From NCBI RefSeq assembly GCF_008039555.1, contig NZ_VDUW01000002.1, forward strand, positions 124,001 to 188,000: a stretch of DNA of 64,000 nucleotides. The letters run 5' to 3'. The notes beneath the pieces are model-generated. The model saw only the letters and a list, made by a program, of their open reading frames with translations. It did not search any database and was not told the origin of the DNA. Position numbers and translations under genes: made by a program. Positions 19,083 through 30,217 of the stretch are shown here, in pieces. The DNA comes from Cerasibacillus terrae. Lineage in GTDB: Bacteria > Bacillota > Bacilli > Bacillales > Amphibacillaceae. Each line of letters begins with the position of its first letter. Positions within the stretch are counted from its first letter, which is position 1.

Positions 19083-19148
19083 ACCTTTACCATTGTTGGT
19101 AGAGGTCTTTTTGTAAGGTCTTTACCAATATGGGTAAAGGCCTTTTTT
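19081..19148 (+). terminator. Two consecutive near-identical terminator hairpins (riboswitch expression platform)
   Basis: Hairpin 1: AGACCTTTACC (19081-19091) with GGTAGAGGTCT, then TTTT. Hairpin 2: AAGGTCTTTACC (19115-19126) with GGTAAAGGCCTT, then TTTT. The left arm of hairpin 1 could also pair with the right arm of hairpin 2 with one mismatch, so alternative folds are possible. Confidence 0.8.
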
Positions 19149-19248
19149 AATCCTACATATTCATATTTGAAAAGTGACATAATAGGAGAAAAAGCTTTTA
19201 AGTAATGTAAATTCACTTCATATAGAAAAAATTAAAGGAGTGATTCGA

Positions 19249-20040
19249 TTGGATGCACAATTGTTTTTGGAGTATTTTTGGGTATTACTTATATTAGTCG
19301 GTTTGGAAGGGTTACTTGCAGCAGATAATGCGCTCGTACTCGCCATCATGGTAAAACATTTACCAAAAGTTCAACGTAAAAAAGCATTATTTTATGGTTT
19401 ATTGGGGGCGTTTGTACTACGGTTCGGGTCTTTATTTATTATCTCATTTCTAGTTGAAGTATGGTGGGTACAAGCAATTGGGGCAGCATATTTACTCCTC
19501 ATGTCTATTCGACATCTCTATATTAAATTGGGTAAAAAGGAAAAAGATATAGAGGAGCTACCGACAGAAGAACCGCCAACAGAAGTATCTAAAGGTAGTT
19601 TTTGGATGACGGTAGCAAAGGTAGAATTAGCAGATTTAGCATTTGCGGTTGATTCAATTTTAGCTGCGGTTGCTTTAGCTGTTGCACTTCCTGCTACAGG
19701 ATTGGGGCAAGTTGGAAGCCTTGATACAGGTCAATTCCTCGTTGTGTTAGCAGGTGGTATGATTGGATTAATTATTATGCGATTTGCTGCAAATGTGTTT
19801 GTTGAATTACTAAATAAAAAGCCAGGCTTAGAAATTGCTGCCTTTGTTATTGTTGGTTGGGTTGGTGTGAAATTAGCACTTCTTGTTTTAGCACATAAAG
19901 ATATCGCACTCATTCCAGAGGCATTTCCACATTCAACATTATGGAAAATTATTTTCTATGCCGTATTAGTTGGAGTTGCCGTAATTGGTTGGTTTGCATC
20001 AGGCAGAGAAACAAAAAGCCAAGTAAATACGGTAAAATAG
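19249..20040 (+). CDS. meeY: TerC family manganese exporter (YkoY/MeeY-like)
   Basis: The TTG at 19249 is preferred because it lies eight bases after AAAGGAG; the GTG at 19240 overlaps that site. The 263 residues have seven or so membrane helices with two TerC signatures, EGLLAADNALVLAIMVKHLP and ADLAFAVDSILAAVALAVAL, whose Asp/Asn residues are thought to bind metal. Control by a yybP-ykoY riboswitch matches B. subtilis ykoY (meeY), which exports Mn2+, in part to load secreted enzymes. A charged Glu-rich loop lies near residues 100-115. The next gene, of the DUF488 family, starts 19 bases later. Confidence 0.9.
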   Translation: MDAQLFLEYFWVLLILVGLEGLLAADNALVLAIMVKHLPKVQRKKALFYGLLGAFVLRFGSLFIISFLVEVWWVQAIGAAYLLLMSIRHLYIKLGKKEKDIEELPTEEPPTEVSKGSFWMTVAKVELADLAFAVDSILAAVALAVALPATGLGQVGSLDTGQFLVVLAGGMIGLIIMRFAANVFVELLNKKPGLEIAAFVIVGWVGVKLALLVLAHKDIALIPEAFPHSTLWKIIFYAVLVGVAVIGWFASGRETKSQVNTVK

Positions 20041-20058
20041 ATATCAGGGAGGAATTTG

Positions 20059-20424
20059 ATGTCTATTCAATTGAAACGCATATATGAAAAGCCGAGCGAT
20101 GTAGATGGTTTACGTATTTTGGTAGATCGCCTTTGGCCCCGAGGTATATCAAAAAAAGCGGCCATGCTTGATTACTGGTTAAAAGAAATCGGTCCAACAA
20201 CCGAATTACGAAAAGGTTTTAACCATGATCCAAAAAAATTCCCAGCTTTTAAGGAAGCATATATAGACGAATTAAAAAGTAATCCAAAACAAAGGAAAGC
20301 ATTGCAAGAGCTAAAAGAAATCTGTAACAATAAAGACAATCAAATTACCTTATTGTACGGAGCAAAAGATACGATACACAACCAGGCTGTTATTTTAAAA
20401 GAATTATTAGACGAGGCGGAGTGA
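20059..20424 (+). CDS. DUF488 family protein (YeaO-like)
   Basis: The 121-residue protein carries the DUF488 signature LRILVDRLWPRGISKKAA near residue 20, the D-YWLKEIGPTTELRKGF segment, and a C-terminal LLYGAKDTIHNQAVIL. The family is widespread and of uncertain function; some members are linked to metal or oxidative stress. The ATG at 20059 is chosen over the TTG at 20056 from spacing to GGGAGG. The gene follows the TerC exporter by 18 bases and ends at a strong terminator, so it is probably part of the Mn-responsive transcript, which is an inference from layout. Confidence 0.85.
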   Translation: MSIQLKRIYEKPSDVDGLRILVDRLWPRGISKKAAMLDYWLKEIGPTTELRKGFNHDPKKFPAFKEAYIDELKSNPKQRKALQELKEICNNKDNQITLLYGAKDTIHNQAVILKELLDEAE

Positions 20425-20432
20425 AAATAGGA

Positions 20433-20470
20433 AGAGAGATAAACAAGTATATTTGTTTATCTCTCTTTTC
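20433..20470. terminator. Bidirectional terminator between DUF488 and DUF4003 genes
   Basis: AGAGAGATAAACAA pairs with TTGTTTATCTCTCT (14 bp) around a 6-base loop and is followed by TTTCTCTT. It sits between convergent genes. Confidence 0.85.
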
Positions 20471-20478
20471 TCTTAAGT

Positions 20479-21447
20479 TTAGTCACTAGCGCCACTCGAG
20501 GAAATGGTAGCAGCAGCAACCGTACTAATCATCACTGCTTGTTGGACTTGAAGGATTGCTTCTAGTGTAGTGAATAAAGTTGTTTCTGTTAAGGCTGAAA
20601 TGGATAACTCTTCTTTCATAAAAAAACTTGCAGCAAGAATAATATTTAAGTCCTTTTCCCATTTAAAATCTTTTACTTTCTTTAATGATTTATAAGTTTT
20701 CACAATATCTTCTATTTGGAAGGATTCAGGAGGGAGCAGTGCAAGCATTCCCATAATTGGGTAGTACATGGGTTTTTGTTTAAAGCGAACTCTTCGAAAT
20801 GCATCAAACACATGGATAACCTGGTGGACAAGTGTATCTACATCGTGTTCCTTCTCTAATGCTAGAATATGACTCGTACATTGTAGATTATTTCCTTTTC
20901 GAAAACCATTTTTATTTAAAAGTTGATAAAATGTTTCTGCTCGCTCCATTACTTCTTTATTATCCTTAGAAGCAAGTAGTACGGCTAATGGATAATCTTC
21001 ATGGGAAGTTAGAAAACGATGTCCTTTCTGCATTTGGTCATACATTTGTTTTGCTTGTGAAATCCACGCCATTTTATTCTCTTCCTCGTTATGACTTGTT
21101 AATAAAATGGCAGCAGCAATATATGTATATGATCCTCTTTTGAATTTGGCTTGAATCAGATCCTTGTAGGACTTGAATAATAAAGAAACAGCGTCGATTG
21201 GCTCTGCAAAATTTACATCAAGCGTTGCCGCTATCATATATCTTGTTTCTCCTTTTAAAGGGGAAAAAAATCCTGCTTCTTTTTTTATAGTATCTGCAAT
21301 TTCTATAAAATGGTTGATATGAAAATGTTGTCGATTCATCGCGTAAATAGATGCAATAATCATTTTGGTTTTCTTATTCATTTTCCATCTGCATTTTTTC
21401 TGTAGTAGTTGAAAGTTGTCTATATAGGTTGGAATTGTTTGTCTCAT
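20479..21447 (-). CDS. DUF4003 family protein
   Basis: The 322-residue, mostly helical cytoplasmic protein matches the DUF4003 pattern known from bacilli: an early KTKMIIASIYAMNRQ, then FSPLKGETRYMIAATLD, SYTYIAAAILLT, and the late KDLNIILAASFFMKEEL. No catalytic motif is evident. The C-terminus is a small-residue stretch (VAAATISSSGASD). The function is unknown. The ribosome binding site is AAAGGAAG. It stands alone, divergent from tcyP. Confidence 0.8.
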   Translation of the reverse strand: MRQTIPTYIDNFQLLQKKCRWKMNKKTKMIIASIYAMNRQHFHINHFIEIADTIKKEAGFFSPLKGETRYMIAATLDVNFAEPIDAVSLLFKSYKDLIQAKFKRGSYTYIAAAILLTSHNEEENKMAWISQAKQMYDQMQKGHRFLTSHEDYPLAVLLASKDNKEVMERAETFYQLLNKNGFRKGNNLQCTSHILALEKEHDVDTLVHQVIHVFDAFRRVRFKQKPMYYPIMGMLALLPPESFQIEDIVKTYKSLKKVKDFKWEKDLNIILAASFFMKEELSISALTETTLFTTLEAILQVQQAVMISTVAAATISSSGASD

Positions 21448-21727
21448 GGCATTCTTCCTTTCGTGAGATTGATCCCTATCTATTACTACGAATCAAAAGG
21501 CTAAAAAGTTTCATTTGTCGGAAGATGGATAAAAGTATTTCAAGTCTTTTTTATTTTTTTTCGCTTTATATGGTTGATATTTCTTTTAAATTTATGTATA
21601 TTATAATTCGTAGTAAGTTTATCGGATTAATTCATTTAATAAAAATGAATATGTATACGATAAAGTGAGATAACTGAAATACATCTGGTACTGTTTTAAT
21701 AAGATTATTATAAAGGGGGAAGGCGTT

Positions 21728-23128
21728 GTGGATACTTTTTTAATTATTGTAAATGTGGCTGTTTTATTATTTTTCATCGGTGTGTTAATTTATATGCAGA
21801 AAACACATAAATCATTTACAAAGCGTGTATTTACAGGTTTAGGTGTTGGAATCATTCTTGGTGCATTATTACAATATATATATGGAGCCGATTCAGAAGT
21901 CTTAGCGAAAACAGTAGATTGGTACAGTGTCGTTGGAAGTGGGTATATTCGTTTCTTAATGATGATTGTTGTGCCATTAGTCATGGTTTCCATTATTCAA
22001 TCGATTATTAATATGGAAAAATCGAAGGACTTAGGGAAAATATCGGTGTGGATTATTGGATTTCTAATTTCTACGGCAATGGTTGCTGCATTAATTGGAA
22101 TTGGAACATCCACTTTATTTAATTTAGATGCGGAACAAATTGAAACAGGTGATGCAGAACAAGAACGCGGTGTTATGATGGAAGAAACATTAACAGAGGT
22201 GGAGGACACATCAGCACCTCAAAAAATACTCAGTTTTATTCCAGCAAATATTTTTCTTGATATGACCGGAGAACGACCAACATCCGTTATTTCTGTTGTC
22301 ATCTTCTCTATGATTGTTGGAATTGCTGTTCTTGGTTTACGCAGGAAAAAACCAGAACAAGCAGAGATGTTTACGAAAATGGTAAATGCTGTTTATGCCG
22401 TTGTGATGCGAATTGTTACCTTGGTCTTACGTTTAACACCATTTGGAATTTTAGCATTAATGGCAACGACCGTTGCGAAGACTAATGTCGCAGGGATTAT
22501 GGAATTAGGTAAATTTGTGATTGCCTCTTATGTCGGATTAGCGGCTATCTTATTATTCCACTTAATCTTGGTTGGATTATTTGGCTTAAATCCAATTACA
22601 TTTATTCGAAAATCATTGCCTGTTCTTGGATTTGCCTTTACATCTCGCTCCAGTGCAGGAACTATTCCATTAACAAGCCAAGTGCAACAGAAGTCACTCG
22701 GTGTTGAACCAGGAATTGCTAATATGGCAGCATCGTTTGGTGCTACTATTGGGCAAAATGGATGTGCCGGGTTTTATCCTGCCATGTTAGCCGTGATGAT
22801 TGCACCTTCTGTAGGGATTGACCCATTAGCACCCGAATTTATTGTAAAGTTAGTATTGATTATCGGAATTAGTTCATTCGGTGTTGCTGGAGTAGGTGGC
22901 GGTGCAACATTTGCCGCATTAATCGTTCTCTCTTCTATGGGGCTTCCAGTTGCCCTTGCTGGGGTACTAATTTCCATTGAGGCATTAATTGATATGGGAA
23001 GAACCGCAATTAACGTAAATGATAGTATCCTAAGCGGTACATTAACTGCACGTGTATTAAATAAACTAAATATAAACGAATATAATGATAAATCAAGAAC
23101 ATTCGAAGATGACCAATTGGCTATTTAA
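21728..23128 (+). CDS. tcyP: L-cystine uptake symporter TcyP (DAACS family)
   Basis: The 466-residue protein starts with GTG after AAAGGGGGAAGG. It has the hydrophobic pattern of dicarboxylate/amino acid:cation symporters: helix 2-3 IRFLMMIVVPLVMVSII, the serine-rich hairpin AFTSRSSAGTIPLTSQ (about residue 310) and the late substrate-site segment FIVKLVLIIGISSFGVAG with GRTAINVNDSILSG. The loop with Glu/Asp repeats near residues 140-160 and the overall pattern match Bacillus TcyP, which imports cystine. It has its own terminator. Confidence 0.9.
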   Translation: MDTFLIIVNVAVLLFFIGVLIYMQKTHKSFTKRVFTGLGVGIILGALLQYIYGADSEVLAKTVDWYSVVGSGYIRFLMMIVVPLVMVSIIQSIINMEKSKDLGKISVWIIGFLISTAMVAALIGIGTSTLFNLDAEQIETGDAEQERGVMMEETLTEVEDTSAPQKILSFIPANIFLDMTGERPTSVISVVIFSMIVGIAVLGLRRKKPEQAEMFTKMVNAVYAVVMRIVTLVLRLTPFGILALMATTVAKTNVAGIMELGKFVIASYVGLAAILLFHLILVGLFGLNPITFIRKSLPVLGFAFTSRSSAGTIPLTSQVQQKSLGVEPGIANMAASFGATIGQNGCAGFYPAMLAVMIAPSVGIDPLAPEFIVKLVLIIGISSFGVAGVGGGATFAALIVLSSMGLPVALAGVLISIEALIDMGRTAINVNDSILSGTLTARVLNKLNINEYNDKSRTFEDDQLAI

Positions 23129-23138
23129 TGGATAAAAA

Positions 23139-23185
23139 TAAAACCGTCCTAAGAAGGTGGGGTCACTACCTAAAGGGCGGTTTTT
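23139..23185. terminator. Bidirectional terminator between tcyP and ligD
   Basis: AAACCGTCCT and AGGGCGGTTT form the stem base with a further AGGT/ACCT arm inside. T-runs exist on both strands. It lies between convergent stop codons. Confidence 0.8.
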
Positions 23186-23190
23186 ACATA

Positions 23191-25005
23191 TCAATCACTT
23201 CTTACTATTTCTAATAGCCTTTCCCAAGGTTGTTTCTTGCGTGCCTGATTATAACTAGCAAATGGACAGCCTAATCTCTTTACACGTTCCACAACATTCT
23301 TTATGGTAAATTGTTTTGGGTGTAAATCTTCATTTACTTCTTCCCAAAATAATGGGGTGGCGACTGTCGCATCCATCGTCTTTCTTGCTGAATAGGGCGC
23401 AATAATTGTTTTGTCTTTCCCGTGTTGAACATAATCCAGATAGAGTCTGCCATTACGTTTATTTTTCATTCTTTCGGTTGTGAATAAATTAGGATGCTTT
23501 TTTTCAACTGTCCAAGCAATTGCTTTTGTAAAAATGGCTGTGTCTTCATAGGTCAGACTATTTTCAGGAAGGGGGATATGGATTTGTAATCCTTTGTTTC
23601 CAGATGTTTTAATAAATGATAGTAATTGAAATGAATCTAATAATTGTTTAATATTGATTGCCGCCTCAATTGCTAAATGGAATGATTCGCGGCTTGGCGG
23701 ATCTAAATCAAATACGATTTCATTAGGGGTATCAGATGTCACAGTTTGAAAGGGAAGATGATATTCGATTGCTGCTTGATTCCCTAGGCTCAGTAATGCT
23801 TCTAATGAGTCACAAATAATAAACACTTCTTCATCAATAACATGCTTTGTAATATGCTCTGGTGTGGATTCTCTTGCATGCTTTTGAAAAAAAATTTCTC
23901 CATGGACACCATCTGGACAACGGATAAGTGTCACTGCTTTTTTGTGGAAAAATCGTAACATAAAGGGTGAAATCTCCCGTAAATAAACAAGATAATCTCG
24001 TTTGGTTAGATGTAACTCTAGCCAATAGGTTTTATCAAGACTTGTTATATTTACATGTTTAGGAAACATAGCCATATCTTCTTTTAACTTTGTGATTGTA
24101 CATTGTTTAGCATCTATTTCAGGAGTAAGTTGCTCGAATTCAGGTTCGCGTAATTCATGCTGGTGTAGGTCAAGTGTACGAATCCGTGCACAAGTTGTAG
24201 GTGGAAGTGTGTATACAGAATTCACCTTTTCTCCATTTTCTTGGAAAAAGTCTCGTAATACGTGGTGAACAGATTTTGTTAGCCCGTGTTTACATTTTCC
24301 AATTGGAATGAGGGTTGTATGGCTATCATCATATACGGAAACTGTGAAATAATCATTTTTATGATCATATGCAGTAAGGATTCCTTGAATGATGCGCCAA
24401 TTCTTTATTTTTAACCAATCTCGATGATTTTTTCCTTTTTTGTAGATACTCCTTTTCCGTTTTGCAATAACTCCCTCTCCTTTATAATCAAATACAAGCT
24501 TTTGACAGGCTTCTACATTCTCAAATACTTCCACCAATTGTAAAAGACAAGGATATGTATGAGGAGATAATGAAAATATATCTTCCAATCGTTGTCTTCG
24601 TTTTATATAAGGTAATTGCAACGTATCTTTTCCCTTTTCTTGTAAACAGTCAAAAACCATTAATGTGGCAGGTCTTTTGTTTGCTTCTTGTTGAATTTTT
24701 TCTTGTCTTTTCATTCGACCCCTTGTTTGTATAAGGGGAAAATTAGCTTGATAGGCTTGGTTTAAAATGACTAATTCTCCATCGAAAATAAGTGGTAAAT
24801 AGGCAGAAAATGTCTGTTCATGTTTCTTGCAAAATGCGATAATTTCTGAAAATTGATTGGTTAAATCATGTTCTCGTTTACTGAGTAGTTGGATACTATC
24901 CTTTGTCCATACTAATACACAGCGAAACCCATCATATTTTACTTCATAACACCATTCATCTCCAGTGGGGGCAAGTTCTGTAGCAATTGGCTTCATAATG
25001 TCCAT
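23191..25005 (-). CDS. ligD: Bacterial NHEJ DNA ligase D, ligase plus polymerase domains
   Basis: The 604-residue protein has an ATP-dependent ligase domain first: adenylated Lys23 in EVKYDGFR, FDGELVIL, GEGVIAKRK and WLKIKN. An OB fold follows (to about 270), then a primase-like polymerase domain (about 310-600) with FDLDPPSRESF metal ligands, SGNKGLQIHIPL and LYLDYVQHGKDKTIIAPYSAR. The phosphoesterase domain of mycobacterial LigD is absent, as in B. subtilis YkoU. It seals double-strand breaks with Ku, notably in spores. It is divergent from ku with about 140 bases between. Confidence 0.94.
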   Translation of the reverse strand: MDIMKPIATELAPTGDEWCYEVKYDGFRCVLVWTKDSIQLLSKREHDLTNQFSEIIAFCKKHEQTFSAYLPLIFDGELVILNQAYQANFPLIQTRGRMKRQEKIQQEANKRPATLMVFDCLQEKGKDTLQLPYIKRRQRLEDIFSLSPHTYPCLLQLVEVFENVEACQKLVFDYKGEGVIAKRKRSIYKKGKNHRDWLKIKNWRIIQGILTAYDHKNDYFTVSVYDDSHTTLIPIGKCKHGLTKSVHHVLRDFFQENGEKVNSVYTLPPTTCARIRTLDLHQHELREPEFEQLTPEIDAKQCTITKLKEDMAMFPKHVNITSLDKTYWLELHLTKRDYLVYLREISPFMLRFFHKKAVTLIRCPDGVHGEIFFQKHARESTPEHITKHVIDEEVFIICDSLEALLSLGNQAAIEYHLPFQTVTSDTPNEIVFDLDPPSRESFHLAIEAAINIKQLLDSFQLLSFIKTSGNKGLQIHIPLPENSLTYEDTAIFTKAIAWTVEKKHPNLFTTERMKNKRNGRLYLDYVQHGKDKTIIAPYSARKTMDATVATPLFWEEVNEDLHPKQFTIKNVVERVKRLGCPFASYNQARKKQPWERLLEIVRSD

Positions 25006-25143
25006 TGTTTGAAAGCTCCTTTCTATGTTAAGATATCTCGATTTTTAAAAAATAATCATTTGTCATCTCGGATAAAATAAAGATAAAGTGGAACGCTAAC
25101 CCAAAAATAAACTAATTAAGAAATATGGAAAGGAGATAAGACA

Positions 25144-25977
25144 ATGCATACGATGTGGAAAGGAACAATCAGTTTTGGCCTAGTAAATATTCCGGTAAAA
25201 ATGCATGCAGCAACAGAAAATAAAAATATCCCATTACGACAGTTGCATAAAGAATGTGAGTCCCCGATTCAATATAAAAAGACATGTCCTGTCTGTGAAC
25301 GAGAGGTAGAACAAGACGAAATTGTAAAAGCATATGAATATGTCAAAAATAAATTTGTCATTTTAGAGGAAGATGATCTAAAAGCGATTCAGAAAGAGCA
25401 AACAGATAAAGCGGTGGAAATTATTGATTTCGTAAAATTAGAAGAAATCGATCCCATTTATTTTGATAAGAGTTATTATTTATCACCAAATGAGGGGGGA
25501 GTAAAAGCATATGGACTCCTTCGTTCGGCACTTCGGGAAACAGGGAAAATAGGTGTTGCAAAAATGATGATTCGCTCGAAAGAACGTCTTGCCGTCATTC
25601 GAATTTACGAAAATACAATTGTTGTAGAAACAATTCATTTTCCTGATGAAGTAAGGCAAGTTCGTGATGTTCCCAATGTTCCAGAAGAAGTAGAAACAGG
25701 GAAAAAGGAATTAGATACAGCAAAGTTGTTAATTGACCAATTAACAACAACATTTGATCCAAAGAAATACGAAGACGAATATCGCACTGAATTAATCAAA
25801 TTAATCGAGGAGAAGAAAGGAAACGCAGAAGTTGTAACAGGGAAAGATAAAGCAAAAAAACCAGACAATGTAACAGACTTAATGGAAGTACTTCAAGCCT
25901 CATTGGAAAAGGCGAAGAAAGACAAACCGAAACCACGTCAACCAAAAAGACGAACAACAAAGAAAAAAGCGAAATAA
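25144..25977 (+). CDS. ku: Non-homologous end-joining protein Ku
   Basis: The 277-residue protein starts MHTMWKGTISFGLVNIPVKMH, the standard bacterial Ku opening, and contains RQLHKECESPIQYKKTCPVC, FDKSYYLSP and GKIGVAKMMIRSKERLAVI. Ku homodimers ring DNA ends and recruit LigD. The C-terminus is a lysine-rich tail (KAKKDKPKPRQPKRRTTKKK), a feature of many bacterial Ku proteins that helps them slide or retain DNA. The divergent ligD confirms the system. The ribosome binding site is GGAAAGGAGATAAG. Confidence 0.95.
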   Translation: MHTMWKGTISFGLVNIPVKMHAATENKNIPLRQLHKECESPIQYKKTCPVCEREVEQDEIVKAYEYVKNKFVILEEDDLKAIQKEQTDKAVEIIDFVKLEEIDPIYFDKSYYLSPNEGGVKAYGLLRSALRETGKIGVAKMMIRSKERLAVIRIYENTIVVETIHFPDEVRQVRDVPNVPEEVETGKKELDTAKLLIDQLTTTFDPKKYEDEYRTELIKLIEEKKGNAEVVTGKDKAKKPDNVTDLMEVLQASLEKAKKDKPKPRQPKRRTTKKKAK

Positions 25978-26034
25978 TTTTAAGAAAATCTCCTTTATAC
26001 CATTTACAAGCTCTCATCCTCTAGGCTTTTTTAC

Positions 26035-26192
26035 TTTATCGCGTATTAACTGGCTGTAAGACCTCCACATCAAAAATTCGAGATACTTTAAGAATTATAA
26101 GCGGAGGATCAACAGCCAGTAAAGGCCCGATTCGTTCAACTAACAATCAGTGGGAGATAAAGAAATCCCCACTGATTGAAGTTTCACTTTAT
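26035..26192 (+). repeat. Bimodular palindromic intergenic repeat, full copy, forward
   Basis: Starts CTTTATCGCGTATTAACTGG and ends GAAGTTTCACTTTAT. Module A arms TGGCTGT/ACAGCCA with inner CCTCC/GGAGG; module B arms CAATCAGTGGG/CCCACTGATTG. Confidence 0.88.
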
Positions 26193-26404
26193 ATGTGTAT
26201 TTCTCGACAATTATCTTTTTATTTAATATATTTAGGTATAGTGTTGTTTTTTCAAGTTTATTACAAAGGTTTTATATTATGACACTTTACTTACATCCTA
26301 TTTACATCTGCATTAAGGATTGATGAAAACTACCTAATTTGATAAAAAAGGTTTATGCTAGTAGAAGAATGAACATTTGAATCATTTTTAAAAGGATGAG
26401 AGAT

Positions 26405-27403
26405 ATGGAAAGATACGCGTATTTTGACAATGTGAAAGTACTGTTGATTTTCCTTGTTGTATTCGGTCATATCATTCAACCATTTACAGATTCATCATCA
26501 GGAATACAAACATTGTATACGTGGATGTACACGTTTCACATGCCAGCATTTATCTTTTTGGCGGGATTTTTCGCTAAAGGTTCAGGGTCGATAACATATA
26601 TTAAGAAATTGGCTAAAAAGCTATTAATTCCCTATTTGATCTTTCAAGCCATTTATACTATTTATTATTTTGTAATTGGCAAGGAAGATTGGCTAATGGA
26701 CAGTATTTTTTACCCCCATTGGTCGCTATGGTTTCTCTTTAGTTTATTTTGCTGGCACATACTTCTAATTATATTTAAAAGAATACCACCAGTATATGGT
26801 ATACTTATTGCTATTTTAATTGGATTGTCGGTTGGATATATTGGGAAAATCGGTCATACCTTTAGTTTGTCACGAACATTTGTCTTTTTACCATTCTTTT
26901 TGATTGGATTTTGGCTGTCAAAAGATCATTTGATGAAAATAAAAGGAAAAGCAGTGCAAGTTATTTCTATTGGAATATTAATTGGAGCAGCTATTGTTAT
27001 TCATTATGCACCAGATATTAATTCGGGATGGTTACTTGCTTCCAAATCGTATAGTGATTTAGGTTCACCAGAATATGGTGGATTTGCTCGATTCTTTATT
27101 TATATTACATCAAGCATTATGGTAATCAGTGTACTTTCTTTAGTACCAACGAAAAGGTTTAAATGGACGCATATAGGATCGCAAACGACATATGTTTATT
27201 TATTGCATGGTTTTTTCATCCAATATTTTCGCCAGGCCAATCTTTTTAAAGTAGATGGTTTATTGGATGTCGTTGGGCTCGGTGCATTGTCATTAGCTAT
27301 TGTATTTATCTTATCAAGCCGACCAGTACGTGGGATTTGGCAGCCAATGATTGAAGGAAAGACCACTATTTTAAAAAATGCATTTTCTAGAATTACAGTT
27401 TAG
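26405..27403 (+). CDS. Integral-membrane acyltransferase (acyltransferase 3 family, fucose 4-O-acetylase-like)
   Basis: The ATG at 26405 is preferred because AAAAGG lies nine bases upstream; the ATG at 26396 is too close. The 332 residues have about ten membrane helices. The family signature is at the N-terminus: YFDNVKVLLIFLVVFGH with the catalytic His, then YTFHMPAFIFLAGFFAKG with the conserved phenylalanine/proline pattern, and PHWSLWFLFSLFCWH. Such proteins transfer acyl groups to sugars or envelope polymers across the membrane. The acceptor is unknown. It stands alone upstream of the guanine riboswitch. Confidence 0.8.
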   Translation: MERYAYFDNVKVLLIFLVVFGHIIQPFTDSSSGIQTLYTWMYTFHMPAFIFLAGFFAKGSGSITYIKKLAKKLLIPYLIFQAIYTIYYFVIGKEDWLMDSIFYPHWSLWFLFSLFCWHILLIIFKRIPPVYGILIAILIGLSVGYIGKIGHTFSLSRTFVFLPFFLIGFWLSKDHLMKIKGKAVQVISIGILIGAAIVIHYAPDINSGWLLASKSYSDLGSPEYGGFARFFIYITSSIMVISVLSLVPTKRFKWTHIGSQTTYVYLLHGFFIQYFRQANLFKVDGLLDVVGLGALSLAIVFILSSRPVRGIWQPMIEGKTTILKNAFSRITV

Positions 27404-27456
27404 TAGTGTAGCCTGTCTAATTCTGAATAAGGTAAAACATTCGGTGATAATTTCCA

Positions 27457-27484
27457 TTGCAAAAAATGATTACAATGCTATAAT
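27457..27484 (+). promoter_or_regulatory. Promoter of the xpt-pbuX operon
   Basis: TTGCAA (27457-27462) and a perfect TATAAT (27479-27484) are 16 bases apart. The guanine aptamer begins about 26 bases after the -10. Confidence 0.7.
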
Positions 27485-27509
27485 GGTAGCATTCAAATAA
27501 AAAATAAAT

Positions 27510-27582
27510 ACACTCATATAATGGCGAGAATATGGCTCGCGAGTTTCTACCGGTTTGCCAAAAACAAACCGACTATGGGTGG
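27510..27582 (+). promoter_or_regulatory. Purine (guanine-class) riboswitch
   Basis: The P1 arm CACTCATATAAT and closing GACTATGGGTG, the junction TTTCTACCGG and two paired loops reproduce the purine aptamer. The specificity base before TATGG is C (CCGACTATGG), as in guanine/hypoxanthine-binding aptamers such as xpt of B. subtilis; adenine aptamers have U there. It should turn off xpt-pbuX when guanine is plentiful. Confidence 0.95.
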
Positions 27583-27632
27583 CATTGTTAGATAGATGTT
27601 CATATCTATCTATTTCCTTTTAGTAGACTTTT

Positions 27633-27688
27633 AAGCCTTAGGACATTGCTCATCCCATTATTTAGGAGCAGTCTGTAGGGCTTTTTTT
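27633..27688 (+). terminator. Riboswitch terminator upstream of xpt
   Basis: AAGCCTTAGGACATTGCTC pairs with GAGCAGTCTGTAGGGCTT (imperfect) and is followed by TTTTTTT. The preceding segment (GATAGATG/CATCTATC) can form a separate hairpin. Confidence 0.85.
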
Positions 27689-27700
27689 GAATGTTTATTG

Positions 27701-27849
27701 TTGATTAACTAGCTGTAAGGCCTCCACTTCAAGACTTAGAAGCCTTAAGAAATATAAATGGAGGATCAACAGCCAGTAAAGATCCGATTGGTTCAACTAA
27801 CAATCAGTGGGAAAAGAAGAAAACATTCACTGATTAAAGTTTTACTTAA
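27701..27849 (+). repeat. Bimodular intergenic repeat inside the xpt leader, forward, partly diverged
   Basis: It reads TTGATTAACTAGCTGTAAGGC at the left and ACTGATTAAAGTTTTACTTA at the right. It lies wholly between the riboswitch terminator and the xpt ribosome binding site. Confidence 0.82.
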
Positions 27850-27881
27850 TAAGAATTCATAGTGTAAGAAAATACATTTAA

Positions 27882-29806
<1,925 letters not shown>

Positions 29807-29821
29807 AAATAAGGCATTCAT

Positions 29822-30135
29822 CACAAGATTGAGCGCCCATTTTGATGTGGAGATCAATCATTTGGTCACTGACAAGAGTGCTCAGCGCCCGTTTTGAGTT
29901 GAAGCTCAGTTATTTGGTCACTGACAAGGGTGTTCAGCACCCGTTTTGATTTGGAGCTCAATCATTTGGTCACTGACAAGATTGTTCAGCACCCGTTTTG
30001 GTGTGAAGATCAATCATTTAGTCACTGACAAGGGTGTTCAGCACCCGTTTTGGTTTGAAGATCAGTCATTTAGTCACTGACAGGAGTTTTCAGCACCCTT
30101 TTTGATGTGAAGATCACTCGGTCGGTCACTGAACC
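29822..30135. repeat. Tandem array 3, 52-bp unit anchored by GGTCAC, about six units
   Basis: GGTCAC/AGTCAC starts at 29864, 29916, 29968, 30020, 30072 and 30124, exactly 52 bases apart. Units continue ACTGACAAGGGTGTTCAGCA then CCCGTTTTG. Divergence is a few bases per unit. Confidence 0.9.
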
Positions 30136-30152
30136 TAGTATCTATCGCGCCT

Positions 30153-30193
30153 AAAAAAACGCTTATTCCATAATCATGGATAAGCGTTTTTTT
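30153..30193. terminator. Bidirectional terminator between pbuX and yjiH-like gene
   Basis: AAAAAAACGCTTATTCCAT pairs with ATGGATAAGCGTTTTTTT (one wobble). Poly-A on the left and poly-T on the right make it work in both directions. Confidence 0.9.
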
Positions 30194-30217
30194 CGTTAAT
30201 TAAAACAATGGCATTTT

